Assembly: GCF_003063355.1 (NCBI RefSeq)
Contig: NZ_NESH01000003.1
Coordinates: forward strand, 292,653 to 356,652
DNA from: Limnohabitans sp. Bal53
Lineage (GTDB): Bacteria > Pseudomonadota > Gammaproteobacteria > Burkholderiales > Burkholderiaceae_C
Direction: 5' to 3'
DNA: 64,000 nucleotides
In this document: in pieces, positions 1-9,371 of the stretch
Position numbering within the stretch: the first letter of the stretch is position 1
How the letters are laid out: each line of letters begins with the position of its first letter
Program-made: the position numbers and the translations under genes
Notes under the pieces: generated by a model
Database searches by the model: none
Told to the model about the DNA's origin: nothing
Seen by the model: the letters and a program-made list of their open reading frames with translations, nothing else

Positions 1-155
1 GAGGTGGGGCGCTTTGTCAGGCCCGAGCTCCGGCAAGTGCTGGCGCGAGAAATCAGGAAGGCATTGCGCTCTGCGTGATGCCGTGTGGTCAGCCGGATTT
101 GTCCGGCCAGGCCCAAGGTGTGAGTTCAACAGAGTCTTGGAAGTTAGTGAGAACC

Positions 156-1328
156 ATGAAGAATATTTCCAACCAATTGGCTTCGCTGCTATCCCGCGCG
201 GGCATTTTTGCAGGCGCTTGGGTGGCTACGGCTGCTCACGCTGTCAATGATTTGCCGGGCGGCCCTGCGGTCAATCAGCTCAATTTGCATCCACCGGTGA
301 CCAAGATTGCCGAAGAGCAGCAATGGCTGCACTGGATGATGTTGATCATCTGTACCGTCATCTTCATTGCCGTTTTTGCGGTGATGTTCTATTCCATCTG
401 GAAGCACCGCAAGTCGGTGGGTCACAAACCCGCTACCTTCACCGAGTCCATCACGGTTGAAGTGGTGTGGACGGCCGTGCCATTCTTGATCGTGATCCTC
501 ATGGCCTTGCCTGCCACCAAAGTGCTGGTGGCCCAGAAAGACACCACCAACGCAGACTTGACCGTCAAGGTCACCGGCTACCAGTGGAAATGGGGTTACG
601 ACTACATCAAGGGCGAAGGTGAAGGCCTGAGCTACATCTCCACGCTCGATTCTTCGCACCGCGCCATGTCTGATGCGGGCCAGCCAGCAGGTGACAACTA
701 CTTGCTCAAAGTGGATAACCCACTAGTAGTGCCAGTTAATCAAAAGATTCGAGTCATCACCACTGCCAACGACGTGATCCACGCATTCATGGTGCCAGCC
801 TTTGGTATCAAGCAAGATGCGATCCCCGGTTTTGTGCGTGACACTTGGTTCCGCGCCGAGAAAACGGGTGACTTCTACGGTCAGTGCGCCGAATTGTGCG
901 GCAAGGAGCACGCCTACATGCCTATCCATGTCAAGGTGTTGTCCGCTGCCGATTACGCTGCTTGGGTTGATACTGAGAAGAAAAAACAAGCTGCCAAAGC
1001 CGATGATCCAGCCAAAGTCTGGGCGTTGGACGATTTGTCCAAGCGAGGCGAAAAAGTCTATGCAGCCAACTGCGCGGCTTGCCACCAAGCCAATGGCAAG
1101 GGTGCCGGCTCGATCAAGGCGCTTGATGGCTCATCCATCGTTCTTGATGCGGACCATTCCAAGCAAATTGCCATCATGCTCAATGGCGCTGGCAATGGTG
1201 CCATGCCTGCATGGAAGCAGTTGTCGGACACCGAAATCGCTGCTGTGATCACCTACACCAAAAACAACTGGTCCAACAAGACCGGGCAAATCGTGCAACC
1301 GGCTGAAGTTCTGGCCGCTCGCAAATAA
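156..1328 (+). CDS. coxB: Cytochrome c oxidase subunit II with fused C-terminal cytochrome c domain
   Basis: Takes electrons from cytochrome c through the CuA centre and passes them to subunit I. It is a 390-residue protein anchored in the inner membrane. The start at MKNISNQ is chosen because it gives a signal peptide ending AHA at about residue 29; an in-frame ATG 81 bases upstream would only add a non-signal leader. Two transmembrane helices follow (about 58-80 and 100-121). CuA ligands are visible as H209 and the motif C244-AEL-C248-GKE-H252 with M255. The C-terminal third is a cytochrome c domain with C306-AA-C309-H310 and a probable axial Met near 350, as in caa3-like oxidases. It is the first gene of the cox cluster, 32 bases before coxA. 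Family assignment is secure. Confidence 0.96.
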   Translation: MKNISNQLASLLSRAGIFAGAWVATAAHAVNDLPGGPAVNQLNLHPPVTKIAEEQQWLHWMMLIICTVIFIAVFAVMFYSIWKHRKSVGHKPATFTESITVEVVWTAVPFLIVILMALPATKVLVAQKDTTNADLTVKVTGYQWKWGYDYIKGEGEGLSYISTLDSSHRAMSDAGQPAGDNYLLKVDNPLVVPVNQKIRVITTANDVIHAFMVPAFGIKQDAIPGFVRDTWFRAEKTGDFYGQCAELCGKEHAYMPIHVKVLSAADYAAWVDTEKKKQAAKADDPAKVWALDDLSKRGEKVYAANCAACHQANGKGAGSIKALDGSSIVLDADHSKQIAIMLNGAGNGAMPAWKQLSDTEIAAVITYTKNNWSNKTGQIVQPAEVLAARK

Positions 1329-1360
1329 GCCGTACCGTTTATAAATCAAAGGAAATCAAG

Positions 1361-2977
1361 ATGAGTGCCGTTCTAGACCATCACGATCACGCCCATGACG
1401 ACCACGGTCACGCGCCTGCGGGCTGGCGTCGTTGGGTGTATGCCACCAACCACAAAGACATTGGTACTTTGTACCTCTTGTTCAGTTTTGCCATGCTCAT
1501 GATTGGCGGCGTTTTGGCATTGGGTATCCGTGCCGAACTCTTCCAGCCTGGCTTGCAAATTGTGAACCCTGAGCTGTTCAACCAGTTCACGACGATGCAC
1601 GGCATCATCATGGTGTTCGGTGCGATCATGCCTGCCTTTGTGGGTTTTGCGAACTGGATGCTGCCGCTGCAAATCGGCGCATCTGACATGGCCTTTGCCC
1701 GCATGAACAACTTCAGCTTCTGGCTGATGATTCCTGCAGCTGGCATGCTGGTGGGTTCGTTCTTCATGCCTGGTGGCGCACCTGCCGCTGGTTGGACTTT
1801 GTATGCACCCCTGACCCTGCAAATGGGTCCTTCCATGGACGCTGGTATTTTTGCCATGCACATCCTGGGTGCCTCGTCCATCATGGGTTCGATCAACATC
1901 ATCGTGACCATCTTGAACATGCGCGCCCCTGGCATGACCTTGATGAAGATGCCCATGTTCGCCTGGACATGGTTGATCACCGCTTACTTGTTGATTGCCG
2001 TGATGCCCGTGTTGGCCGGCGCGATCACCATGACCCTGACAGACCGCCACTTTGGCACCAGCTTCTTCAACCCCGCTGGTGGTGGTGACCCGGTCATGTA
2101 CCAGCACATCTTCTGGTTCTTTGGTCACCCCGAGGTGTACATCATGATCTTGCCGGCCTTCGGCATCATCAGCCAGATCGTGCCTGCTTTCGCACGCAAG
2201 AAGTTGTTCGGTTACGCCTCCATGGTGTACGCCACATCGTCCATCGCGATCTTGTCCTTTATCGTGTGGGCGCACCACATGTTCACCACTGGCATGCCGG
2301 TCACTGGTCAGCTGTTCTTCATGTACGCCACGATGTTGATCGCCGTGCCGACCGCCGTGAAGATTTTCAACTGGATTGCCACCATGTGGCGTGGCTCCAT
2401 GACCTTTGAAACCCCCATGCTGTTCGCTGTGGGCTTCATCTTCGTGTTCACCATGGGTGGCTTTACAGGTTTGATCTTGGCCATGGCCCCGATCGACATC
2501 CAGTTGCAAGACACTTATTACGTGGTGGCCCACTTCCACTACGTGCTGGTGGCAGGTTCCCTGTTTGCACTGTTCGCTGGTGTTTACTACTGGATTCCCA
2601 AGTGGACCGGTGTGATGTACAACGAAACGCGCGGCAAGATCCACTTCTGGTGGTCGCTGATCTCCTTCAACGTCACTTTCTTCCCGATGCACTTCTTGGG
2701 TCTGGCTGGCATGCCCCGTCGTTATGCCGACTACCCCATGCAGTTCGCCGACTTCAACATGATCGCTTCGGTCGGCTCCTTCTTCTTTGGCTTTGCTCAG
2801 GTGTATTTCTTCCTGTTCATCGTCTTGCCTGCCATGATGGGCAAGGGCGAGAAAGCGCCTCAGAAGCCATGGGAAGCCGCTGAAGGCTTGGAGTGGGAAG
2901 TGCCTTCACCAGCACCCTTCCACACCTTTGAGAACCCACCCAAGCTGGACGCAACCGCGACCCGCGTGATCGGTTGA
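1361..2977 (+). CDS. coxA: Cytochrome c oxidase subunit I
   Basis: Catalytic subunit of the aa3-type heme-copper oxidase: reduces O2 to water at the heme a3-CuB site and pumps protons. The 538-residue protein is a polytopic membrane protein of usual family length. Key residues are visible: low-spin heme ligand H80 (TMHG), the H256-PEV-Y260 motif with the Tyr that crosslinks to the CuB histidine, H305-H306 for CuB, and H391/H393 (HFHYVL) as heme ligands. The N-terminus is His/Asp rich. An AAAGGAAA Shine-Dalgarno sequence precedes the ATG. It lies between coxB and a 38-residue assembly protein. Confidence 0.98.
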   Translation: MSAVLDHHDHAHDDHGHAPAGWRRWVYATNHKDIGTLYLLFSFAMLMIGGVLALGIRAELFQPGLQIVNPELFNQFTTMHGIIMVFGAIMPAFVGFANWMLPLQIGASDMAFARMNNFSFWLMIPAAGMLVGSFFMPGGAPAAGWTLYAPLTLQMGPSMDAGIFAMHILGASSIMGSINIIVTILNMRAPGMTLMKMPMFAWTWLITAYLLIAVMPVLAGAITMTLTDRHFGTSFFNPAGGGDPVMYQHIFWFFGHPEVYIMILPAFGIISQIVPAFARKKLFGYASMVYATSSIAILSFIVWAHHMFTTGMPVTGQLFFMYATMLIAVPTAVKIFNWIATMWRGSMTFETPMLFAVGFIFVFTMGGFTGLILAMAPIDIQLQDTYYVVAHFHYVLVAGSLFALFAGVYYWIPKWTGVMYNETRGKIHFWWSLISFNVTFFPMHFLGLAGMPRRYADYPMQFADFNMIASVGSFFFGFAQVYFFLFIVLPAMMGKGEKAPQKPWEAAEGLEWEVPSPAPFHTFENPPKLDATATRVIG

Positions 2978-2984
2978 TGCGACC

Positions 2985-3101
2985 ATGGCCATGACCCCTG
3001 AACAAAGAAAAAGCAATGTGCGCCTGGGCCTCATACTGGCCTCGGTAGCGCTGGCCGTGTTGGTCGGTTTTGTGGCCAAGTTGTTGATCCTCAACCCTTG
3101 A
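2985..3101 (+). CDS. Cytochrome oxidase small assembly protein (38 aa)
   Basis: A 38-residue protein, starting MAMTPEQRKSN, with a single hydrophobic helix covering about residues 14-36 and a charged N-terminus, so a likely single-pass inner-membrane peptide. It begins 7 bases after the coxA stop and ends 9 bases before ctaG. This position is where Burkholderiales cox operons carry the very short cytochrome oxidase small assembly protein. The function is inferred from position and from knowledge of that family; no catalytic motif exists. It falls below usual gene-calling length cutoffs. Confidence 0.8.
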   Translation: MAMTPEQRKSNVRLGLILASVALAVLVGFVAKLLILNP

Positions 3102-3110
3102 AAGAGCACG

Positions 3111-3740
3111 ATGAACCTGCGCATTGAGAATCTGAGGATGGTGGGCAAGCTGGCGATCATCACCGCTGGCATGTTCGGCTTCGGTTATGCGCTGGTTCCC
3201 ATCTACAGGGCCATCTGCGACATCACGGGGATCAACGTATTGTCGATATCCGAAACCCAAGTGCCGGGCAACGCGAAGGCTGGCAAAGCCGCCGAAGTCT
3301 TGCGCAACAGCCAAGTGGATACCACTCGCACCATCACAGTGGAGTTCGATGCGAATGTGCGCGGCCCTTGGGATTTCAAACCCGAAAAGCGCAGCATGCA
3401 GGTGCATCCGGGTGAGCTCAGTACCGTCATGTACGAATTTCAAAACGTGCAAAACCGACCCATGGTAGCTCAAGCCATTCCAAGTTATGCACCAAGGCAA
3501 GCTGCCAGTCATTTCAACAAGCTGGAATGCTTTTGCTTCAACGAGTACACCTTGGCGCCTGGCGAGAAAAAATCTTGGCCGGTCGCATTTGTGATCGATC
3601 CCAAGCTGTCCAAAGACGTGACGACCATCACGCTGTCCTACACCTTCTTTGAGGTGGGCGGCAAGACACCCGCGGCCCCAACAGCGCCATTGGCAGCTGC
3701 TGTTCAGCCATTGCCACTCAAGACAGGTCTGGGTTCATGA
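3111..3740 (+). CDS. ctaG: Cytochrome c oxidase assembly protein CtaG/Cox11 (CuB insertion)
   Basis: Copper chaperone that delivers copper to the CuB site of subunit I. The 209-residue protein has one N-terminal membrane helix (about residues 12-30), followed by a periplasmic Ig-like domain. The copper-binding signature C-F-C-F followed by NEYTLAPGE is intact, which marks Cox11/CtaG rather than the unrelated Bacillus CtaG. The C-terminus is an Ala/Pro-rich tail. Its stop overlaps the start of the DUF2970 gene by four bases (ATGA), so the two are probably translationally coupled. Confidence 0.96.
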   Translation: MNLRIENLRMVGKLAIITAGMFGFGYALVPIYRAICDITGINVLSISETQVPGNAKAGKAAEVLRNSQVDTTRTITVEFDANVRGPWDFKPEKRSMQVHPGELSTVMYEFQNVQNRPMVAQAIPSYAPRQAASHFNKLECFCFNEYTLAPGEKKSWPVAFVIDPKLSKDVTTITLSYTFFEVGGKTPAAPTAPLAAAVQPLPLKTGLGS

Positions 3741-3961
3741 GCACACCCGGACTGCCCGTTTCCAAAACGTCCTGGTTGCGCACCATCCAGGCCGTTCTTT
3801 GGTCATTTGTCGGTCTTCGCAAGAATGCCGAGTACCAACAAGACATTGAAAAGCTCAACCCGTTCCACATCATTGGTGTGGCCATCGGCGCGGCATTGTT
3901 GTTTGTGCTGGGGCTGATTGCCCTGGTCAATTGGGTCGTGGTTCAGCCCACCGGCCTATAA
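3737..3961 (+). CDS. DUF2970 family small membrane protein
   Basis: A 74-residue protein with a soluble N-terminal half and one C-terminal transmembrane helix (about residues 46-68). It overlaps ctaG by ATGA and lies 44 bases before coxC. Proteins of this size and pattern (DUF2970) sit at this place in betaproteobacterial cox operons. No motif suggests catalysis. Its role, presumably oxidase assembly or stability, is inferred only from operon position. Confidence 0.82.
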   Translation: MSTPGLPVSKTSWLRTIQAVLWSFVGLRKNAEYQQDIEKLNPFHIIGVAIGAALLFVLGLIALVNWVVVQPTGL

Positions 3962-4005
3962 CCCGCAAAAATAAGATTTCGATAGAAGAGAGAGCAGGAG
4001 TCCCC

Positions 4006-4887
4006 ATGAGTTCAGCAGCACACGGCACCACGCCTTATTACTTCGTACCGCACGAATCTCGCCATCCGGTCATGTCGGCCATCGGCTTGTTTTTTGTCAT
4101 CCTGGGCGCAGGCCAGTGGATCAACGGCTCCGAATGGGGCATGTATTGCCTGTTCTTCGGTATGGCTTGGTGGTTGATCGTTTTGTACCAGTGGTTTGCT
4201 GAAGCCGTGCACGAAAGCGAAACCGGTATGTACGGTCGCAAGATCGACCTGTCTTACCGCTGGAGCATGACTTGGTTCATTTTCTCGGAAGTGATGTTCT
4301 TCGGTGCTTTTTTCACTGCATTGTGGTGGGCGCGTTCACACTCCATTCCAGCCTTGGGCAGTCTCGAAAACGCCTTGCTCTGGCCTGAATTCAAAGCCGC
4401 ATGGCCCAGTGTGGTGGCCGGGGCCACGACCTCGCCAGCTGGCATCGTCGAGCCTTTCCAAACCATGGGCCCATTCTGGTTGCCCACCATCAACACGGCA
4501 TTGCTGTTGACTTCGGGTGTGACATTGACCATTGCCCACCACGCCATTCAAGTGGGTGATCGCAGCAAAACCATCAAGTTCATGTGGATGACGGTCCTTT
4601 TGGGCGTGGTTTTCTTGTTTGTTCAAGGTTACGAGTACGCCCATGCTTGGGGTGACCTGAATCTCAAGTTGTCATCAGGTATTTATGGCTCGACCTTCTA
4701 CATGTTGACCGGTTTTCACGGCTTCCATGTGTTCGTGGGCATGTTGATGCTCTTGTTCATCACCCTGCGCTTGCAAAAAGGCCACTTCACCAAAGACCGT
4801 CACTTCGGTTTTGAGGGTGCGGCTTGGTATTGGCACTTTGTTGACGTGGTCTGGTTGGGCCTGTACATCCTGGTTTACTGGATGTAA
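4006..4887 (+). CDS. coxC: Cytochrome c oxidase subunit III
   Basis: Third core subunit of the oxidase, a 293-residue protein with seven predicted membrane helices. The start at MSSAAHGT is chosen because AGCAGGAG lies six bases upstream; an in-frame start 75 bases earlier would overlap the preceding gene and has no ribosome binding site. The region WFIFSEVMFFGAFF and the C-terminal HFVDVVWLGLYILVYW are typical subunit III signatures. It is the last gene of the structural operon, with an intrinsic terminator 18 bases after the stop. Confidence 0.97.
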   Translation: MSSAAHGTTPYYFVPHESRHPVMSAIGLFFVILGAGQWINGSEWGMYCLFFGMAWWLIVLYQWFAEAVHESETGMYGRKIDLSYRWSMTWFIFSEVMFFGAFFTALWWARSHSIPALGSLENALLWPEFKAAWPSVVAGATTSPAGIVEPFQTMGPFWLPTINTALLLTSGVTLTIAHHAIQVGDRSKTIKFMWMTVLLGVVFLFVQGYEYAHAWGDLNLKLSSGIYGSTFYMLTGFHGFHVFVGMLMLLFITLRLQKGHFTKDRHFGFEGAAWYWHFVDVVWLGLYILVYWM

Positions 4888-4905
4888 TTCACACACTGGC
4901 ACAGC

Positions 4906-4931
4906 AAAAAAGCGCCCTAGGGCGCTTTTTT
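4906..4931 (+). terminator. Intrinsic terminator after coxC
   Basis: Perfect symmetrical hairpin: AAAAAAGCGCCC, loop TA, GGGCGCTTTTTT. Because the A-run and T-run are both present it can work in both directions, ending the cox operon on the plus strand and the small twin-helix gene on the minus strand. Confidence 0.92.
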
Positions 4932-5002
4932 GTTGGGGATAGATAGAGAGACAACGATGGAGACCGCATTCGGTCTCTAACGTTCAAAGAACTGTTCTGT
5001 CA

Positions 5003-5236
5003 TCAAGCACCCGGCGGGATGCCGGTCGGCTGAATCCAGCCGAATTTCCAGGCCAGCAACACGCAGATGAAAAGAACAATGGACAAGCCAACACGGAAAG
5101 CCAGCGCGGTGGCCATGTTGCCCTTTCTGGGCGCTTGGCCCTCAACGGGTGGGGTATTACCCCGCATCATGTACATCAGGGCCGAGCCCAGACTGACCAA
5201 AATGGCAAGAAACGCGATGGCAACAATTATTTTCAT
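5003..5236 (-). CDS. Twin transmembrane helix small protein (DUF2909-like)
   Basis: A 77-residue protein with two membrane helices (about residues 1-22 and 48-70) joined by a short basic loop. The start at MKIIVAIAF is preferred; the alternative start five codons upstream would overlap the first codon of the divergent SURF1 gene. The layout matches the DUF2909 'twin transmembrane protein' family, which is usually found next to SURF1 in betaproteobacterial cox clusters. It converges on coxC and shares its bidirectional terminator. Function is unknown. Confidence 0.82.
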   Translation of the reverse strand: MKIIVAIAFLAILVSLGSALMYMMRGNTPPVEGQAPRKGNMATALAFRVGLSIVLFICVLLAWKFGWIQPTGIPPGA

Positions 5237-5250
5237 GGGCACATTATCCA

Positions 5251-5994
5251 ATGACTGACAAACCCTTTCACTGGCGAAGATGGCTGCTGCTGGCGGTGGC
5301 TGCGCTGGGCGTGGGCCTCACCTTTTCGCTGGGGTTGTGGCAACTCGGACGCGCCAGCGAAAAAACCGCTCTCCAGGATGCCCGAATGCAGCAATCGGCC
5401 AAAGAAGTGCTGGACGGCCGTAGTTTGAGGGGCAATCCGGAAGCAGTGGCGCAACGCAGCGAATTGATGCACCGGCGCCTGGTGGTGAAGGGACGTTGGT
5501 TGCCTGCGCACACGGTTTACTTGGATAACCGGCAAATGAATGCCAAGCCAGGCTTTTTTGTGTTGACCCCGTTGCAGATCGAGGGTACGGGTGAGGTCTT
5601 GGTGGTGCAGCGCGGCTGGGCGCAGCGCTCATTCACCGACCGTGCCGCCTTGCCCCCCGTGCAGACGTCAGAAGAAAAGGTGGAGGTTCAAGGCCATTTG
5701 GCCCCATGGCCTTCAAGGCTCTATGACTTCGGTGGGGCCGAGACGGGGCCGATACGGCAAAATCTCGACCTGTCTGCCTACCAGCAAGAAACGGGTTTGA
5801 AGGTGCTCGAAGTGACCTTGCTTCAATCGGGTGCGCCTTCTGAAGGCTTGCTGCGCGAATGGCCTGTGGTGGCCAGTGGTGTCGAAAAGCACCACGGTTA
5901 TGCTTTTCAATGGTTTGGCCTGAGTGGTCTGATCGCTTTACTTTATGTCTGGTTCCAAATTGTCCAACCCCGCCGCCAAAAACGACCTGCCTGA
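5251..5994 (+). CDS. SURF1 family cytochrome oxidase assembly protein
   Basis: SURF1 (Shy1) helps insert heme a into subunit I. The 247-residue protein has the family layout: an N-terminal membrane helix (about 11-30) followed by the conserved GLWQLGR-like segment, a periplasmic domain with a YLDNRQ motif and VVQRGWAQR, and a C-terminal helix (about 218-238). It starts a run of tightly packed assembly genes. Its 3' end overlaps the next gene by up to 50 bases. Confidence 0.94.
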   Translation: MTDKPFHWRRWLLLAVAALGVGLTFSLGLWQLGRASEKTALQDARMQQSAKEVLDGRSLRGNPEAVAQRSELMHRRLVVKGRWLPAHTVYLDNRQMNAKPGFFVLTPLQIEGTGEVLVVQRGWAQRSFTDRAALPPVQTSEEKVEVQGHLAPWPSRLYDFGGAETGPIRQNLDLSAYQQETGLKVLEVTLLQSGAPSEGLLREWPVVASGVEKHHGYAFQWFGLSGLIALLYVWFQIVQPRRQKRPA

Positions 5995-6658
5995 CAGCCC
6001 CCTGGCCATGACGGTGCACGACATGCCCAGCCCGGGCGCTGTGGTGCAGGCCGATGCACAGCGCACCCGCATGGGCCGCTGGAAAATGATCGTCATGATG
6101 CTCGTCTGCGCATCGCCGGTGATTGCCTCGTATTTCACCTACTACGTGATCCGGCCCGAAGGCCGTCGTGTCTATGGTGAGCTGGTCCAACCGCAAAAAG
6201 ACATGCCCCTGGTCAGTGCCCAAAACCTGCAAGGTGAACCAGTCACGTTGGCCAGCCTCAAAGGGCAATGGTTGCTCGTGACGGTGGCTTCTGGCGCTTG
6301 CGATGAACGTTGCCAACAAAACCTGTATTTTCAGCGGCAGTTGCGTGAAGTTTTGGGCAGAGATAAGGACAGATTGGATCGCGTCTGGTTGGTCACCGAT
6401 GACGCGCTTGTGGCCCCCAGCCTTTTGCCCGCTTTGAACATGGCACATGTGCTGCGCCTCGACATGGCCACGGTGCAAAGCTGGATCAGCCCCACCCAAG
6501 GCCAGCAATTACAGGACCATCTGTATGTCGTGGACCCCATGGGTAACTTCATGATGCGATTCCCGGCCAACATGGACGTGCCCGGGGCCTCCAAAGCCAA
6601 GCGCGACCTAGAGCGCCTGCTCAAGGCCTCCTCGTCTTGGGACCAGGCAGGACGCTGA
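5945..6658 (+). CDS. SCO-like thioredoxin-fold membrane protein of the cox cluster
   Basis: A 237-residue protein with one membrane helix (about residues 48-70) and a periplasmic domain resembling SCO1/SenC. The metal-binding style motif CDERC (CxxxC) follows the strand LLVTVASGA, and a later DHLYVVDPMGNF matches the part of SCO proteins that holds the third ligand histidine. The ATG used overlaps SURF1 by 50 bases; a second ATG at 6008 (MTVHDMPS) would avoid this, and neither has a clear ribosome binding site. A role in copper or thiol handling during oxidase assembly is inferred from fold and location. Confidence 0.8.
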   Translation: MSGSKLSNPAAKNDLPDSPLAMTVHDMPSPGAVVQADAQRTRMGRWKMIVMMLVCASPVIASYFTYYVIRPEGRRVYGELVQPQKDMPLVSAQNLQGEPVTLASLKGQWLLVTVASGACDERCQQNLYFQRQLREVLGRDKDRLDRVWLVTDDALVAPSLLPALNMAHVLRLDMATVQSWISPTQGQQLQDHLYVVDPMGNFMMRFPANMDVPGASKAKRDLERLLKASSSWDQAGR

Positions 6659-6661
6659 GCC

Positions 6662-7792
6662 ATGACCGAAGTTGAGCTGTACAACCTAGAGCCCATTTTG
6701 GAGCTCATGGCCGTGGGTCTGGCGGTGGCGGCATTGCCATTGGCTTGGTGGCTGTGGAAGCAGCGCAGCGCCTCGCCATCGGGGCGACTCAAGGCCCTGA
6801 CACTGATTACCTTGTTTTTGACCTTTGACTTGGTGTTGTTCGGTGCCTTTACACGTTTGACCGACTCCGGCTTGGGTTGTCCCGATTGGCCAGGCTGCTA
6901 TGGCAGCGCCACTCCTATCGGCGCCAAAGCTGAAATCAAGGCCGCCGAGACCGTCATGCCCACCGGGCCCGTGACCAAGAGCAAGGCCTGGATCGAAATG
7001 GTTCACCGCTATCTGGCCACTGGCGTGGGTGTGTTGATCTTGACTTTGACCGCTATGACCTGGTGGCTGCGCCGGCAAAGCCGGGAGGTCAGCCCGTGGT
7101 TGCCCACATTGACCTTGGTGTGGGTGTGCATGCAAGGGGCGTTTGGCGCACTGACGGTGACGATGAAGCTTTTTCCGGTCATCGTCACCTTGCACTTGAT
7201 GGGCGGCATCGGTTTGTTGGTCTTGTTGATGGCGCAAGCTGTGCGTTACGACGGCGCGGGCTCGCGGCCCTTGCCATCGATACTGCGCAGGGGTTTATGG
7301 GCAGGTTTTGTTTTGCTGAGCCTGCAAATTGCCTTAGGTGGCTGGGTCAGCACCAATTACGCGGTGTTGGCCTGTCCGGACTTTCCCACTTGCCACGGCC
7401 AATGGGTGCCCGAGATGAACTGGCAAGGCTTCAGCGTCTGGCGGGAACTGGGCTACACCCCAACAGGCGAACTGTTGCCATTCGCCTCGTTGGTGTCCAT
7501 CCATTTTGTGCACCGCTCTGCCGCTTGGTTGGTGTTGGCGGTGTTGCTGTGGGTGGGTTGGCGTTTGCGACAGCAGTCTGGCCTGGCGGTGGCTGGGCGC
7601 TGGTTGCTGGGTCTTTGCGCCTTGCAGTTTGTCACCGGCTTGAGCAACGTGGTGCTGGGCTGGCCATTGTTGGCTGCTGTGATGCACACCGGTGGGGCTG
7701 CGGCCATGGCCTTGACCCTGACCTGGGCATTGTCTGTCAGCCGGGCTGATAATTCAGCGTCTCCTCTCCTTTCCAAAAAGCTTGCCGAATGA
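6662..7792 (+). CDS. ctaA: Heme A synthase (COX15/CtaA)
   Basis: Oxidises the C8 methyl group of heme O to a formyl group, giving heme A for the oxidase. The 376-residue polytopic protein has about eight membrane helices. Family hallmarks seen: [21 protein letters not shown] with its cysteine pair, a first histidine in [10 protein letters not shown], the mirror-image half with [10 protein letters not shown] and [10 protein letters not shown], and a final histidine in AVMHTGGAA. It starts three bases after the preceding stop and overlaps ctaB by ATGA. Confidence 0.96.
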   Translation: MTEVELYNLEPILELMAVGLAVAALPLAWWLWKQRSASPSGRLKALTLITLFLTFDLVLFGAFTRLTDSGLGCPDWPGCYGSATPIGAKAEIKAAETVMPTGPVTKSKAWIEMVHRYLATGVGVLILTLTAMTWWLRRQSREVSPWLPTLTLVWVCMQGAFGALTVTMKLFPVIVTLHLMGGIGLLVLLMAQAVRYDGAGSRPLPSILRRGLWAGFVLLSLQIALGGWVSTNYAVLACPDFPTCHGQWVPEMNWQGFSVWRELGYTPTGELLPFASLVSIHFVHRSAAWLVLAVLLWVGWRLRQQSGLAVAGRWLLGLCALQFVTGLSNVVLGWPLLAAVMHTGGAAAMALTLTWALSVSRADNSASPLLSKKLAE

Positions 7793-8685
7793 CTGTCGCC
7801 ACCGCCCGTTTGCCCCTGACTGCCTGGCAGCAGTACTACGCGTTGACCAAACCACGCGTGGTTCAATTGATCGTTTTCTGCGCCCTGATTGGCATGGTGC
7901 TGGCCGTGCCCGGCGTGCCGAGTTGGGCCGAGTTGAAGCTGGGGCTGTGGGCTTGTATAGGCATTTGGTTGGTGGCGGGCGCGGCTGCGGCTTTCAACTG
8001 TCTGGTGGAAAAAACCATCGACGCCAAAATGAAGCGCACCGCTTGGCGACCCACCGCCAAGGGTGAGCTCAGTGACCAGCAGGCCTTGCTGTTTTCGGCC
8101 GTGCTGTGTGCCTTGGGCTCGGCGGTGCTTTATGTGCTGGTCAACCCGCTGACCATGTGGCTGACCTTTGCCACCTTTGTCGGCTACGCCATCATTTACA
8201 CTGTGATCTTGAAGCCACTGACCCCACAGAACATCGTGATCGGCGGCGCCAGCGGGGCCATGCCCCCCGTGCTGGGCTGGGCGGCCATGACCGGTCAGGT
8301 CGGGCCGGAAGCCTTGATCTTGTTTTTGATCATTTTCCTGTGGACGCCGCCGCACTTCTGGGCGCTGGCACTCTACCGGGTCGAGGATTACCGCAAATCG
8401 GGTTTGCCCATGTTGCCGGTCACCCACGGCAACGAATTCACGCGCTTGCAAATCCTGCTGTACACCATCGTGTTGATGGCGTCCTGCCTCATGCCTTTTG
8501 TCTACGGTATGAGCTCTTGGCTCTACTTGGCTGCGGCGGTGGTGCTTAGCATCGGTTTCATCGGCTACGCAGTGGCCTTGTACCGCGAATATTCGGACGA
8601 ACTGGCCCGCAAGACCTTTCGCTTTTCTTTGGTCCACCTGAGCGCCTTGTTTGCCGCCTTGCTGCTCGACCACTATATTTTTTGA
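7789..8685 (+). CDS. ctaB: Protoheme IX farnesyltransferase (heme O synthase)
   Basis: UbiA-type prenyltransferase that adds farnesyl to heme b, giving heme O, the substrate of the CtaA encoded just upstream. It has 298 residues and about nine membrane helices. The first Asp-rich motif appears as [19 protein letters not shown], and the second conserved loop as [15 protein letters not shown]. The four-base overlap with ctaA suggests coupled translation. Length and motifs are standard. Confidence 0.97.
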   Translation: MTVATARLPLTAWQQYYALTKPRVVQLIVFCALIGMVLAVPGVPSWAELKLGLWACIGIWLVAGAAAAFNCLVEKTIDAKMKRTAWRPTAKGELSDQQALLFSAVLCALGSAVLYVLVNPLTMWLTFATFVGYAIIYTVILKPLTPQNIVIGGASGAMPPVLGWAAMTGQVGPEALILFLIIFLWTPPHFWALALYRVEDYRKSGLPMLPVTHGNEFTRLQILLYTIVLMASCLMPFVYGMSSWLYLAAAVVLSIGFIGYAVALYREYSDELARKTFRFSLVHLSALFAALLLDHYIF

Positions 8686-8695
8686 GGCCCCAGGC

Positions 8696-9304
8696 ATGTT
8701 GCAACGCAGAGTTTTAACGAGAACGGCCTTGGCCTTGGGTTTGGCAGGCGCGGTGTGGGGCTTGAGTGGATGCGGTGAAGACAAACCAGCCTTTCGCGGC
8801 GTGGACATCACCGGGGCTGATTACGCCCAAGGCTGGGAGCTGAGCGACCAAGACGGCCAGGTGCGCACCCTCAAAGACTTTGCGGGCAAAGCCGTGGTGG
8901 TGTTTTTTGGTTTCACCCAATGTCCCGACGTCTGCCCCACCGCTTTGCAGGAAATGGCGCAGACTAAACAGCTCTTGGGCGCCGACGGGCCCAAGTTGCA
9001 AGGTGTGTTCATCACGGTGGACCCTGAGCGTGACACGCCGGAGTTGCTCAAGGCCTACATGGCCAATTTCGGCGCCGACTTTGTGGCTTTGCGCCCCACA
9101 CCGGAGCAGCTGCCCAAGGTGACCAAGGACTTCAAGATCTATTACAAAAAGGTCGAGGGCAAAACCCCTACGAGCTACACCATGGACCACTCGGCGGGCA
9201 GCTTCACCTTTGACCCGCAAGGTCGCATTCGCCTGTACAACCGACACGCCAGCGGTGCCGAGGCGCTGGCCGCCGATGTGAAGATCTTGCTCAGCGGCAA
9301 GTGA
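8696..9304 (+). CDS. SCO1/SenC copper chaperone lipoprotein
   Basis: Delivers copper to, or reduces cysteines of, the CuA site in subunit II. The start at MLQRRVL is chosen because it gives a lipoprotein signal with lipobox LSGC; the upstream in-frame start would overlap ctaB. The mature domain has the copper ligands CPDVC in FGFTQCPDVCP and a downstream His in TMDHSAG. About 202 residues. It is the last gene of the oxidase biogenesis cluster, 10 bases after ctaB. Confidence 0.95.
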   Translation: MLQRRVLTRTALALGLAGAVWGLSGCGEDKPAFRGVDITGADYAQGWELSDQDGQVRTLKDFAGKAVVVFFGFTQCPDVCPTALQEMAQTKQLLGADGPKLQGVFITVDPERDTPELLKAYMANFGADFVALRPTPEQLPKVTKDFKIYYKKVEGKTPTSYTMDHSAGSFTFDPQGRIRLYNRHASGAEALAADVKILLSGK

Positions 9305-9371
9305 TCCCGGACCGCAGGGCCCGGGGTTGATACGCCGAAGCAGTGCGCGCCTCAGGGCCCGCTTCAGGGCT

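Noticed and set aside
1373..2692. Long antisense open frame opposite coxA, and similar ones opposite ctaB (7453-8811), the M16 gene (12725-14137) and lolD-tatD (24080-25774)
   Set aside because: They are mirror effects of high-GC codon bias: rich in His/Gln/Arg/Gly, with no motif, and each opposes a gene with clear family hallmarks.
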